The notes below the pieces were generated by a model that saw nothing but the letters and a program-made list of their open reading frames with translations, searched no databases and was not told the DNA's origin. Source: CAYXSX01 sp964467925 (GTDB taxonomy: Bacteria; Pseudomonadota; Alphaproteobacteria; Micavibrionales; Micavibrionaceae). From it: 64,000 nucleotides of DNA. Location of the stretch: positions 628,049 to 692,048 of the forward strand of contig CAYXSX010000001.1 of assembly GCA_964467925.1 (NCBI GenBank), read 5' to 3'. Each line of letters starts with the position of its first letter. Positions within the stretch are counted from its first letter, which is position 1. Below, in pieces: positions 51,401 to 59,289 of this stretch. The position numbers and the translations under genes are program-made.

Positions 51401-51508
51401 AGCACGGGCGAGCTTGAAAAAGCACGTCAGCAGATCACCAAGCTTCCCGATGCGTTTAATACATCCGAGGCCAAACTGGCGGTCTGGATTGCGAAAAACC
51501 GGAAATAG
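48434..51508 (+). CDS. 7TMR-DISM hybrid histidine kinase: signal peptide, periplasmic domain, 7 TM, HisKA, HATPase, REC, Hpt
   Basis: A 1024-residue membrane sensor kinase. The signal peptide (MFMAGLFALVLSCFILPAF) precedes a periplasmic beta domain (about 30-190, DISMED-like). Seven hydrophobic segments follow (about 195-395), then a charged coiled coil (400-475), HisKA with His481 (AVVSHEIRTPM), HATPase (NLVNNALKFT; DTGIGIS; KFGGTGLGLT), a receiver with Asp780 (IFMDINMNGMSG) and an Hpt domain with His964 (GRSHELKGMAANFG). All catalytic residues are present. ATG 48434 is used because it begins the signal peptide; the frame is open to a TTG at 48386. The signal is unknown; the family often senses carbohydrates or envelope cues. 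Confidence 0.92.
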   Translation: MFMAGLFALVLSCFILPAFPAKAQITPTSRAILSGEDEIVPLGSHIYITPDPERKLSYNVVINRHQSNTRGMRKDQEIINLGAPRSPVWLVFSALNNSGTQDWVLDFGSMFNGRLAMVHKILVHNHTTGETFSRVLEQEGREDNPPQGPAIPIKISQDQLNLFVVFFEAEGGLPSLIAPRLVRQDYYMNKAASLSLPAMVTFTLLTLIAGFFIAAALISKQPFYTLLSGYFLSAILLYAVIQNLFYASHPLLNDSLAIIFAAFILLGLASAKYFLGIQQDEQQDRKFLMASGVFIAGIALANIILWSAGNIAGMGVLFASGIAATGLLAYLGFAQAQYSKLHGVPFAFGCIALAGGGLVSLGAASGFIAVTPLTLHAFWIGLILEGILFISAARVKIKTEEEIERQRVERESREAESLARLKQSKESADQSRLLRVIERERELMTELREREMQRTEEMRRAKEQADEANRAKSAFLAVVSHEIRTPMTGLMGMIRLLLESKMNAQQHDYMLAMQKSGDTMMALLNDILDFEKIESGSMEMENVDFDLPRLVQGVVTLMSAHAGEKNLSLSADIQGDVPRFVKGDPTRLRQILLNLVNNALKFTHEGGVTIALKAEKVENLPAGIEGDFEVYFAVKDTGIGISQEAQDKLFTPFSQADSSISRKFGGTGLGLTICKRLVEAMGGAISLESKEGVGTTFSFSLLMVEAQKSDADERAALKEPAPQQADTPAQKILIVDDNEMNRKVLEGFLNKAGHIVTHSDSAEEALELCRKKTFDLIFMDINMNGMSGVEAARALRAMPPPAGEIPIIALTGNVRDEDIKTYYAANINGFLAKPIDPDKLSAIIHNAHKGMFENPLNGTKEGDKSGLPAIDENTDTFDLALEGDGKAAEKTPKAAKKVPLEEEETEQDESLFDWEMLESLLESLGADQLTGLIDGFLDKAKELIEALEKASQNRDAGAVVGRSHELKGMAANFGMARLSQLAKKIEHAASTGELEKARQQITKLPDAFNTSEAKLAVWIAKNRK

Positions 51509-51542
51509 TCTCCCGTCACCCTGAAGGTTTTTTAGCTTACTC

Positions 51543-51608
51543 GTCATTCCGGCGAAGGCCGGGATCTGGTCGTTTGTACAACCAGATCCCTGCTTTCGCA
51601 GGGATGAC
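51543..51608. repeat. Dispersed palindromic repeat, GTCATTCCGGCG family
   Basis: A 66-base unit, GTCATTCCGGCGAAGGCCGG...GCAGGGATGAC, between the convergent kinase and ndk genes. The inner arms (GATCTGGTCG / CAACCAGATC) extend its pairing. Same family as 2705-2770 and 29640-29705. Confidence 0.88.
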
Positions 51609-51633
51609 AACTATTAATATGATGAGCTTTAAT

Positions 51634-52056
51634 CTAGCCGACGATTTCTTCAGGCTTGAAGAAATACGCGATTTCGATTTTTGCGTTCTCAAGACTGTCG
51701 GAACCGTGAACGGAGTTTTCACCGATATTTAAGGCAAATTCTTTGCGGATGGTGCCGGGGGCCGCTTCGGCCGGGTTTGTTGCGCCCATAACCTCGCGGT
51801 TTTTGGCCACGGCATTTTCGCCTTCCAGAACCTGAACAACCACAGGCTCGGAACTCATGAAGTCTACCAGTTCGCCGAAGAAAGAACGCTCTTTGTGTAC
51901 AGCATAGAAACCTTCGGCCTGTGCTTTTGACATGTGAATGCGCTTTTGCGCTACGATACGAAGACCTGCCGCTTCCAGTTTGGCGTTCACCGCGCCTGTC
52001 AGATTGCGTCTTGTCGCGTCGGGTTTAATGATCGAAAATGTGCGTTCGAGAGCCAT
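51634..52056 (-). CDS. ndk: Nucleoside diphosphate kinase
   Basis: Balances NTP pools by transferring gamma-phosphate between nucleotides. The 140-residue product starts MALERTFSIIKPDATRRNLTG, contains RIVAQKRIHMSKAQAEGFYAVH, VMGATNPAEAAPGTIRKEFA and the catalytic His in NSVHGSDSLENAKIEIAYFF (His near 117). Length and motifs are normal. AGAGGAAAG precedes the ATG. Usually adjacent to other housekeeping genes; here flanked by a repeat and an unknown gene. Confidence 0.97.
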   Translation of the reverse strand: MALERTFSIIKPDATRRNLTGAVNAKLEAAGLRIVAQKRIHMSKAQAEGFYAVHKERSFFGELVDFMSSEPVVVQVLEGENAVAKNREVMGATNPAEAAPGTIRKEFALNIGENSVHGSDSLENAKIEIAYFFKPEEIVG

Positions 52057-52125
52057 AAATTCTTTCCTCTGGCAAATAATTTTATTTGGAGGTCGTTTAT
52101 AACAACGCGCACGAATTTATCAAGC

Positions 52126-52605
52126 TTATTTATCTATCTGCAGGGAAAAGCCTTCCGGGATTTCGGCAACTTCTCCAAGAAGTGCAGTCGCCTGCGTAGG
52201 GTGCGTCCCATGCGCTATATATTCGTATTGTCCTTCTGCTCCTGGTCTTTTGTACAAGTCAGGATTTTCTCCCTTTACATACAAACTATTCAGTACAGGC
52301 ACACCTACTGCGTCTTGTCTAAACACACGAATGATGGAAACTCGCTCGCTGCCTTCTGGAGCATCTGGATCAAGATGCACATTGATCCCTTCCACCAACT
52401 TGCGATCGGTTGGATTCTTAGCTGGAAACACTGCAATTGGCTGCGAAAATTTCACGGTATCTGCTGCTGATTTAAATTCTAATGCGGACGATCCATGACA
52501 TTTTGTTGGCTTTTCCTTTGAGTGATCTGTATCTGGAATCGGACCGCTATATTTAGTACGACCAAATATAAATCTACCATTGCTACCAAACTTAGGTTTA
52601 CTCAT
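52126..52605 (-). CDS. Unknown small soluble protein
   Basis: A 159-residue protein starting MSKPKFGSNGRFIFGRTKYS, with an excellent ribosome binding site (AGAGGAAG) before ATG 52605 and TATAAT in the AT-rich leader. Beta-rich and polar, with one Cys (TKCHGSS), no signal peptide and no recognised motif. Noticeably more AT-rich than ndk and alaS on either side, so likely acquired. Its function cannot be inferred from neighbours. Confidence 0.6.
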   Translation of the reverse strand: MSKPKFGSNGRFIFGRTKYSGPIPDTDHSKEKPTKCHGSSALEFKSAADTVKFSQPIAVFPAKNPTDRKLVEGINVHLDPDAPEGSERVSIIRVFRQDAVGVPVLNSLYVKGENPDLYKRPGAEGQYEYIAHGTHPTQATALLGEVAEIPEGFSLQIDK

Positions 52606-52687
52606 CTCTTCCTCTGTATTTTACAACAACTTAAAGAAAACTACACATTATACATAACTTAAATAAGCGGGTTTTGCAACCTTAAAT

Positions 52688-55387
52688 TTATCCCGCCAAT
52701 TCCTTTTCAATCGCGCTAACAGCATCGTTGGCAGCGCCTGCATCGGGGCCGCCGGCTTGGGCCATATCGGGACGACCGCCGCCGCCGGAACCGCCGAGCG
52801 CTTCCGCGCCTAGTTTTACAAGGTCTACGGCGCTGAGCTTGCCCGTCAAATCGTCGGTCACGCCCACCACGATGGAGGCCTTGCCTTCATTGGTCGCAAC
52901 CAGCACAACAACGCCGGAGCCTATTTTCTTTTTAAGCTCATCCGCCATGGGTTTCAGGTCTTTCGCCGGAAACTCGGCCAGAACCTTGCCGGTAAATTTC
53001 AACCCGCCGATGTCTTTTACGTCATCCTCGCTCTGAGAGGCTGTAGCCTGCGCGCGGCGCTGATTGGAGATTTGCTTTTGCAGCATTTTATTATCGGCGA
53101 TCAAATCGGCCACCGTATTTTCCGGCGCTGCAGGGGCTTTGCCGCCTGCTGCCGCCAGTTCAGCGCGCAGTTTCTCATTTTCCTTGCCAAGACGAGCAAG
53201 CTCATCCTGTAATTTCGTTTCCTGTTCACGTTCATAGGCATCCACGCGCGCGCCTGTTAAAGCCTCGATACGGCGAACGCCAGCGGAGAGCGCTCCTTCG
53301 GATACGATTTTGAATTTCTCGATCTCTCCGGTCTGTTTGACATGCGTGCCGCCGCAAAGCTCGACCGAAAACACTTTGTTACCTTCATTCGTGCCCATGG
53401 CGACCACCCGCACCTCGTCGGCATATTTTTCACCGAACAGGGCCATGGCTCCTGTTTCGCGTGCTTCCTCAAGCGGCATCAGGCGGGTTTCCACGGGTGT
53501 ATTGGCACGGATTTGTGCCATCACCATCTCTTCAACCTTAGAAACCTCTTCCGCGCTCATGGCGTTGTTGTGCGAGATGTCAAAACGTGTGCGTTCGGCA
53601 TCCTGCAAAGACCCCTTCTGGGTCACATGCTCGCCCAGAACGCGGCGCAGCGCCTCGTGCATCAAATGCGTGACGGAGTGGTTGGCGCGGATCATCTGGC
53701 GGCGATTGCTATCCACCTGCATGTCCAGCCCTTGACCCAGCCCTACCCCGCCTTTTTTACAGGTGACGAAATGCAGCCACAGCCCGCCCACGGCTTTTTT
53801 CGTGTCGGTCACGATGATTTCTGAAGAAGCCTCCCCGTCTACACGGCAAATTCCCTGATCGCCAACCTGACCGCCGGATTCGGCATAGAACGGCGACTGG
53901 TTGACTAGGATAATGCCCTCTTCGCCCTGCTTCAGCGCATTCACGCGCTTGGCGTCTTTGACGATAGCTTTAACTTCGGCTTCGGCGTGTTCGCGGTCAT
54001 AACCCAGAAATTCGGTGGGGCCAAGCTCCTCGAGCAGATCGAACCAAAGCTTGTCGGAACCAGCATCACCCGTACCCGCCCATGCGGCGCGGGCGGCGCG
54101 TTTTTGTTCGTCCATACAGGCCTCGAACCCGGCCATATCCACGGAAATACCCTTGGCCTTCAAAGCATCCTGAGTGAGATCGACCGGAAAACCGTAAGTA
54201 TCGTAAAGTTTGAACGCCACGTCGCCCGGCAGCACGCCGTTATTCACGCTTTCGGCTTCCTCGTCCAGCATCTTAAGGCCGCGGTCCAGCGTGCGTTTGA
54301 AACGCTCTTCCTCTGATTTCAGGGTCGAGGAAATCATCGCCTCGGCGCGGCGAAGCTCGGGGTAAGCTTCACCCATCTTGCCCACCAGCGTCGGCAGGAG
54401 TTTATACAGAAGCGGCTCACTCGCACCCAGCAAATGCGCATGGCGCATACCACGGCGCATAATACGGCGTAGCACATAGCCGCGCCCTTCGTTGGACGGC
54501 ATTACACCATCAGCGAGCAAGAAAGCGGAAGCCCGCAAATGATCGGCGATGACACGGTGGCTAGGCGCCTCCGGCCCGTCGGGATTAACGCCCGTGATAT
54601 CGGCGGAATGCTCGATAATATCGCGGAGCAAATCGATATCGTAATTGGTAAATTTCCCCTGCATCAACGCGGCCATACGCTCCAGACCCATGCCTGTATC
54701 GATAGAAGGTTTAGGCAAAGGTTCGCGCTTATAGCTCTCTTTACCGTCTTCAAATTGTTCGAACTGCATGAAAACAAGGTTCCAGAACTCAAGGAAGCGG
54801 TCGCCATCTTCATCAGGGCTGCCCGGCAGACCGCCCTGCAGCGTTTCACCCTGATCGTAGAAAATCTCGGAGCATGGGCCGCACGGGCCAGTGTCGCCCA
54901 TCATCCAGAAATTGTCGTATGTGGGAATGCGGATGATTTTATCGTCGCTAAAACCTGCAATTTTTTTCCAAAGGCTTGCGGCTTCTTCGTCTTCGGAATA
55001 AACGGTAACCAGCAATTTGTCTTTCGGCATACCGAAGTTTTTCGTGATCAATTCCCAGGCAAAAGAAATCGCCTGTTCCTTAAAATAATCGCCGAAGGAG
55101 AAGTTCCCCAGCATTTCAAAGAAAGTATGGTGGCGCGCGGTATAGCCAACATTTTCAAGGTCGTTATGTTTGCCGCCGGCGCGCACGCATTTCTGGGCCG
55201 TAGTGGCGCGGTTATAATCGCGTTTTTCCGCGCCGGTAAAGATGTTTTTAAATTGCACCATACCGGAATTGGCGAACATCAATGTCGGGTCGTTATCGGG
55301 CACAAGCGGGCTGGAAGCCACGCGCGTATGCCCCTGTTTCTCGAAGAAACCCAAAAATTCATTGCGGATGTCGTTAACTGTCTTCAT
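52688..55387 (-). CDS. alaS: Alanyl-tRNA synthetase
   Basis: Class II synthetase with editing. The 899 residues show the N-terminal catalytic domain (IRNEFLGFFEKQGHTRVASSPLVPDNDPTLMF; ARHHTFFEMLGNFSFGDYF), an editing domain with the HxxxH zinc site (HSVTHLMHEAL near 569) and the CGGTHVKQTGEI motif (near 677), and a C-terminal coiled coil and Gly-rich C-Ala domain ending in an ALGGSGGGGRPDMAQAGG motif typical of AlaRS. Slightly longer than E. coli AlaS. Divergent from the HisN-type gene by 38 bases. Confidence 0.97.
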   Translation of the reverse strand: MKTVNDIRNEFLGFFEKQGHTRVASSPLVPDNDPTLMFANSGMVQFKNIFTGAEKRDYNRATTAQKCVRAGGKHNDLENVGYTARHHTFFEMLGNFSFGDYFKEQAISFAWELITKNFGMPKDKLLVTVYSEDEEAASLWKKIAGFSDDKIIRIPTYDNFWMMGDTGPCGPCSEIFYDQGETLQGGLPGSPDEDGDRFLEFWNLVFMQFEQFEDGKESYKREPLPKPSIDTGMGLERMAALMQGKFTNYDIDLLRDIIEHSADITGVNPDGPEAPSHRVIADHLRASAFLLADGVMPSNEGRGYVLRRIMRRGMRHAHLLGASEPLLYKLLPTLVGKMGEAYPELRRAEAMISSTLKSEEERFKRTLDRGLKMLDEEAESVNNGVLPGDVAFKLYDTYGFPVDLTQDALKAKGISVDMAGFEACMDEQKRAARAAWAGTGDAGSDKLWFDLLEELGPTEFLGYDREHAEAEVKAIVKDAKRVNALKQGEEGIILVNQSPFYAESGGQVGDQGICRVDGEASSEIIVTDTKKAVGGLWLHFVTCKKGGVGLGQGLDMQVDSNRRQMIRANHSVTHLMHEALRRVLGEHVTQKGSLQDAERTRFDISHNNAMSAEEVSKVEEMVMAQIRANTPVETRLMPLEEARETGAMALFGEKYADEVRVVAMGTNEGNKVFSVELCGGTHVKQTGEIEKFKIVSEGALSAGVRRIEALTGARVDAYEREQETKLQDELARLGKENEKLRAELAAAGGKAPAAPENTVADLIADNKMLQKQISNQRRAQATASQSEDDVKDIGGLKFTGKVLAEFPAKDLKPMADELKKKIGSGVVVLVATNEGKASIVVGVTDDLTGKLSAVDLVKLGAEALGGSGGGGRPDMAQAGGPDAGAANDAVSAIEKELAG

Positions 55388-55425
55388 AGTTTCGCTCTAC
55401 TTAATTATGGTGCAAGGAAGTATTT

Positions 55426-56202
55426 ATGAACGAAATCACAGCTTTTGCCAATAGCCTCGCCGATGAAGCGGGAAAAATTATCAGCCAGTATTTCCGCAAA
55501 CCCTTCGACGTGGAAACCAAGAGCGATGAAAGCCCGGTGACGGTGGCTGACCGCGCGGTGGAAAAGAAGCTGCGCGAGATGATTGAGGCGGCCTATCCCG
55601 ATGATGGAATTCTGGGTGAAGAGTTCGGCCGCAAGGAAAGCCAAAATGACCGCACATGGGTGATCGACCCGATCGACGGGACGAAGTCTTTCGTGATTGG
55701 CCGCGCCACGTTCGGCACGCTCATCGCCCTTTGCGAGGACGGCGTTCCCGTGCTTGGAATTATCGACCAGCCGATCATGAAAGAGCGCTGGGTGGGTGTG
55801 AAAGACAAAACGACTACCTATACCAACCGCCACCTTGGGGCGGATTTCCATGACCGCCCTGTGAAAACGGCCAGATGTTCTTCGCTTGAAAAAGCAAGAA
55901 TCGGCAGCACAACCCCGGCTATGTTCGGCGAAAACCCGGTGTATAAAAAATTTAATGAAAAGAGTTTTTACTGGGGCGGGGATTGTTACCAATACGGATT
56001 GCTGGCGCTTGGCTTTGCAGATGTCGTGATCGAGGCGGAATTAAAGCCCTATGATTTTGCTGCCCTCGTACCAATAATCAAAGGCGCGGGTGGGCATATT
56101 ACCGACTGGGACGGGAACGAGCTTACACTGGAGAGTGACGGCAGAGTTATCGCGCTCGGCGATCCGGCTTTATGGCCTGAAGTGCGGGATATACTGAAAT
56201 AA
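55426..56202 (+). CDS. hisN: Inositol monophosphatase-family protein, HisN-type histidinol phosphatase
   Basis: Magnesium-dependent phosphatase. The 258 residues have the family motifs EEFGRKESQNDRTWVIDPIDG (Glu65 region; DPIDGTKS 81-88), and a C-terminal GGDCYQYGLLALGFADVVIEAELKPYDF block characteristic of the histidinol-phosphatase subgroup (HisN) instead of inositol or CysQ phosphatases. It thus probably supplies the HisB-type step of histidine synthesis, which in alphaproteobacteria is done by this family. Convergent with the lytic transglycosylase gene, with stop codons abutting. Substrate assignment is by recalled motif, so moderately sure. Confidence 0.8.
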   Translation: MNEITAFANSLADEAGKIISQYFRKPFDVETKSDESPVTVADRAVEKKLREMIEAAYPDDGILGEEFGRKESQNDRTWVIDPIDGTKSFVIGRATFGTLIALCEDGVPVLGIIDQPIMKERWVGVKDKTTTYTNRHLGADFHDRPVKTARCSSLEKARIGSTTPAMFGENPVYKKFNEKSFYWGGDCYQYGLLALGFADVVIEAELKPYDFAALVPIIKGAGGHITDWDGNELTLESDGRVIALGDPALWPEVRDILK

Positions 56203-58284
56203 CTAATCGCGTCTGTAGGCGACTTTTACGACCGCCGCGGACGGGGCGGAGATATCCTGCTGCGCCAGTCTTGTCTTTTTATTGCGGGCTTTTTCATCGT
56301 CGGCACGGCCCGCATAACGCGCCCACTGGCCTTTGGCGACAGCATCGAGAGACGGTGTACGCTGCCCGTCGCGCAGGCGGTAAATCCAGTAATTAGCCAG
56401 AACGCGTTCCACATAGCTGCGCGTTTCGGCAACCGGAATGCTTTCGATAAACAGCAAGGGATCTTCGGCAGGAACCGCGCCGCTTTTCCATTTGTTTAAG
56501 TTACCCGGCCCGGCGTTATAGGCCACAAGCAGAGAGAACAAATCGCCGTCAACCTGACGTAGCTTCAGAAGATCGGCAAGGTAACGCTGGCCGATTTCGA
56601 GATTGGTTTCGGGGTCCAGCAATTTATGCTGGTGCTGCTTGTCGCGGTATTCGCGGTTGCCGGAAACATAGCTGGCCGTCGTGGGCATGAGCTGCATCAG
56701 ACCTTTTGCGCCGCTGCGGCTTTCGGCCATCGGGTCGAAGCGTGATTCCTGACGCATGATCGCGTGTATCAGAGCATCATCAATGTTGTAATCGTGATGC
56801 GCGCGCCAGGGCCCCTTGGGGTAAAGCGCGGCATCGTAGAACCCGCCGCCTACAGGCTGCAGTGAATTGCCAAGACGGAAGGCAAGCCCCGGCAGGCCCG
56901 CAAACCCGGCATAAGAAAGCATGGCATTTTTAAGTTTTTCATCGCCGTGCGGATCAAGGCGCATCAACTCGGCCTCGGCCAGATTGACCTGACCTGCTTC
57001 GGCCAGCGCAATAGCGCGCAAACCTGCCGGGTAACTTGCCAACGACTTGTAATAGTCTTCCGAGAAGGGAGGAATATCCCAGTTAAAATCGTAATTCCGG
57101 CCCAGCGCACGCGCCGCGATCAAACCATAGAAAGTGTGTGAGTGAGATGCCGCCTCACGCAGCCAACGGCTAACCTCGCGAACTTTACCGCTGCGCATAT
57201 GCGCCCGCGAGGCCCAGAACGCAGCGGCGGATTTCATCCAGCCGGAAGAATATTCAGAGCTTGCCGCCACTTCAAAATAAGACGCCGCACGGTCATAACG
57301 GCCCATCCGCCAATTGGCCTGCCCTGCGATCCAGCCCGCCAGCGGAGCCTTATCGCCGGAACGTGATGCCGCCTGGGCAGCAAGCTCAAGTGCCTCACGG
57401 GGCTTACCGGCATGAATATAACCGCGGGCAATATTGGCCTTAAGCGTATCAATTTCCACCGCATCCATGTACGCTTTCGCTTCGCCGGATTTAAGGCGGC
57501 GCAGGGCGCTTGTAGGGTTATTGCGGGATATGTCGCGGTTAATCAGGCTTTGCAGTTTTTTGACTTCGTTATCCTGCTCGTGAGTGCGGCGTTTGGTCGT
57601 ACGATATATCTTGCCGCGCTCCACGGTCGGTTCGCGCAAATACCCTACCCCTTTGGCCTCTTGCGGCTTATTGAGATGACCCTTGAAATTTTTCGGCATG
57701 CGGGAAAGCGCAAGGTTATAGATTTTATCGGCACGCGGCAGGTCGGCATACATCTCCATCCAGTTGCGCAATTCTTCAAAACTGGTGCGGTAGGCGGTGG
57801 GGTGCATGTAACGCTGGAAAAGCACATGGCCGCGCAATCTGAAATCGGTCAGATTGGAAAACTCCTTATCTGCGGCGGCAATTTTTCCGGCTGCCTGAAG
57901 CGCAAAAATACGGCGGTAAACGGCGATATCAGTCTCGGAGATCGGCTCCAGAGAAACAGGCATCGGCTTGCTGACCGGAACAATGTCCCCGCCGCGCACA
58001 ATAACATCGGAGGGCTTGGCCGCAGGAACAGGCGCATCAAAAAGCGCAATGCCGAAGAAAGAACCGGATTTCTCACTTTCCTCTTTCTGCGGCTTGGGAG
58101 CAGGAACTGGAACGGCCTGAGAAACCAACACCGGCTTCATAGCTGGAAGGGGCACGTCAACTCCGGTGAAAACCCCGGCTTCCGGTTTCATTGCCGGAAT
58201 GGGAGCGAGCGGGCCGGATGCGGAACCGAGCTTTGCACACGCAAAACTCAAAACAACGGCCAACAGCACGAAACGTACTGACAT
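56203..58284 (-). CDS. Soluble lytic murein transglycosylase (SLT family)
   Basis: Periplasmic enzyme cleaving peptidoglycan to anhydro-muropeptides. The 693 residues begin with a signal peptide (VRFVLLAVVLSFACAKLGSA), then a Pro/Lys-rich region with four PxPAxKP units (about 25-115), and a long helical superhelix domain (about 120-500). The C-terminal SLT catalytic domain has Glu in IMRQESRFDP (near 515), GAKGLMQLMP and LLVAYNAGPGNLNKW. A basic tail follows. ATG 58284 (MSVRFVLL) is preferred to 58305. Could aid division, recycling or passage of large assemblies such as the pilus; the last is speculation. Confidence 0.9.
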   Translation of the reverse strand: MSVRFVLLAVVLSFACAKLGSASGPLAPIPAMKPEAGVFTGVDVPLPAMKPVLVSQAVPVPAPKPQKEESEKSGSFFGIALFDAPVPAAKPSDVIVRGGDIVPVSKPMPVSLEPISETDIAVYRRIFALQAAGKIAAADKEFSNLTDFRLRGHVLFQRYMHPTAYRTSFEELRNWMEMYADLPRADKIYNLALSRMPKNFKGHLNKPQEAKGVGYLREPTVERGKIYRTTKRRTHEQDNEVKKLQSLINRDISRNNPTSALRRLKSGEAKAYMDAVEIDTLKANIARGYIHAGKPREALELAAQAASRSGDKAPLAGWIAGQANWRMGRYDRAASYFEVAASSEYSSGWMKSAAAFWASRAHMRSGKVREVSRWLREAASHSHTFYGLIAARALGRNYDFNWDIPPFSEDYYKSLASYPAGLRAIALAEAGQVNLAEAELMRLDPHGDEKLKNAMLSYAGFAGLPGLAFRLGNSLQPVGGGFYDAALYPKGPWRAHHDYNIDDALIHAIMRQESRFDPMAESRSGAKGLMQLMPTTASYVSGNREYRDKQHQHKLLDPETNLEIGQRYLADLLKLRQVDGDLFSLLVAYNAGPGNLNKWKSGAVPAEDPLLFIESIPVAETRSYVERVLANYWIYRLRDGQRTPSLDAVAKGQWARYAGRADDEKARNKKTRLAQQDISAPSAAVVKVAYRRD

Positions 58285-58376
58285 ATAAACAACTTTTTCC
58301 GACATTATGGGGGAAGAAATACACGAAACCCCCGTTCCTGTCTACACATAATTTTCTATAATATATTTTTGCAGGA

Positions 58377-59237
58377 TCAGGATGGCGGATTATCAAGCCT
58401 TTGCCGAAGCATGAGCATATCCTGCCAGACTGCCTTTTTCTGGCTGGGCGTGCGCAAAAGGTAAGCCGGGTGATAAGTAGCAATGGCCGGAATAGCCGCC
58501 GCCCCTTCGCGATATTCGACCGTTACGGGTGTATAGTCGTGAAATTTTTTCCTCAGGCGCGATATGCTGTCCCCGCTCGCCATCAGGGCCTTAGCCGAAA
58601 CCCCGCCGCATAATATAAGGACCTCCGGCTTCACCAGCTGGATATGTCGCTCGATAAAGGGCAGGCTGACCTCTACCTCCGCCGGCGCGGGAGTACGGTT
58701 TCCCGGGGGGCGCCAGTTCAGGATATTGGAAATATAGACGGCTTTTGCCGGGTCTTCCTCCGTCCGGCTTAAACCGATACAGGCCAGAATTTTATCCAAT
58801 AGCTGACCCGACACGCCGACAAAAGGTTTGCCCAAACGATCCTCATCCCCGCCCGGAGCTTCCCCCACCAGCATGACCTTGGCCTTGGAATTACCGTCGG
58901 AAAAAACTAGATTGGTTGCAGTTTTTTTAAGACCAATCCCGTCGAAGGCGGCAATAGCTTCGCGCAATTCATCCAGCGTATTAGCGGCCAAGGCCAGCTT
59001 TACCGCCTCTTCCCGCGCGCCTGATTTGCCAAGGGGCGGATGATCGGATGATCGGATAATCGGATAATCGGAATTAAGAGTGGCAAGCGGCGGGGAGTTT
59101 TTCTGCTCATCGGATAATCTGTTCATCCGATCATCCGATAACCTGTTCACGGGCTCGCCTTCCAGCGGCGTATCGACGCCGTGATCGCCATACCATTCCA
59201 AAGCGCTCGCGAATGCTTTATAATTAGGATTTACCAT
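58377..59237 (-). CDS. Uracil-DNA glycosylase, family 4/5-like, with in-frame palindromic insert
   Basis: Base-excision-repair enzyme removing uracil. Of 286 residues, the catalytic domain (about 90-286) has motif A, GEAPGGDEDRLGKPFVG, and motif B, ATYHPAYLLR, with ILNWRPPGNRTP between. The N-terminal CxxC iron-sulfur pair of classical family 4 enzymes is not visible (the region reads AFDGIGLKKTATNLVF), though two other Cys are present, so cluster binding is uncertain. Residues about 33-68 are encoded by a palindromic repeat-like stretch (59037-59142) read through in frame. Divergent from the ETF-QO gene. Confidence 0.85.
   Translation of the reverse strand: MVNPNYKAFASALEWYGDHGVDTPLEGEPVNRLSDDRMNRLSDEQKNSPPLATLNSDYPIIRSSDHPPLGKSGAREEAVKLALAANTLDELREAIAAFDGIGLKKTATNLVFSDGNSKAKVMLVGEAPGGDEDRLGKPFVGVSGQLLDKILACIGLSRTEEDPAKAVYISNILNWRPPGNRTPAPAEVEVSLPFIERHIQLVKPEVLILCGGVSAKALMASGDSISRLRKKFHDYTPVTVEYREGAAAIPAIATYHPAYLLRTPSQKKAVWQDMLMLRQRLDNPPS
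59037..59142. repeat. Palindromic GGATGATCGGAT-type repeat within the glycosylase gene
   Basis: A left arm of repeated (T)GATCGGAT/ATAATCGG units (59037-59071) and a right arm (59110-59142) share the inverted word CGGATGATCGGAT / ATCCGATCATCCG, with about 40 bases between. Translated, it gives the low-complexity RLSDDRMNRLSDEQ and SDYPIIRSSDHP. It keeps the reading frame, reminiscent of the coding palindromic elements known from Rickettsia. No second copy was found in the window. Confidence 0.75.
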
Positions 59238-59289
59238 GCTCTTACGCTAGAGCGATTCAACCATAATTAAAAGAAGAGAAATCGAGCCA

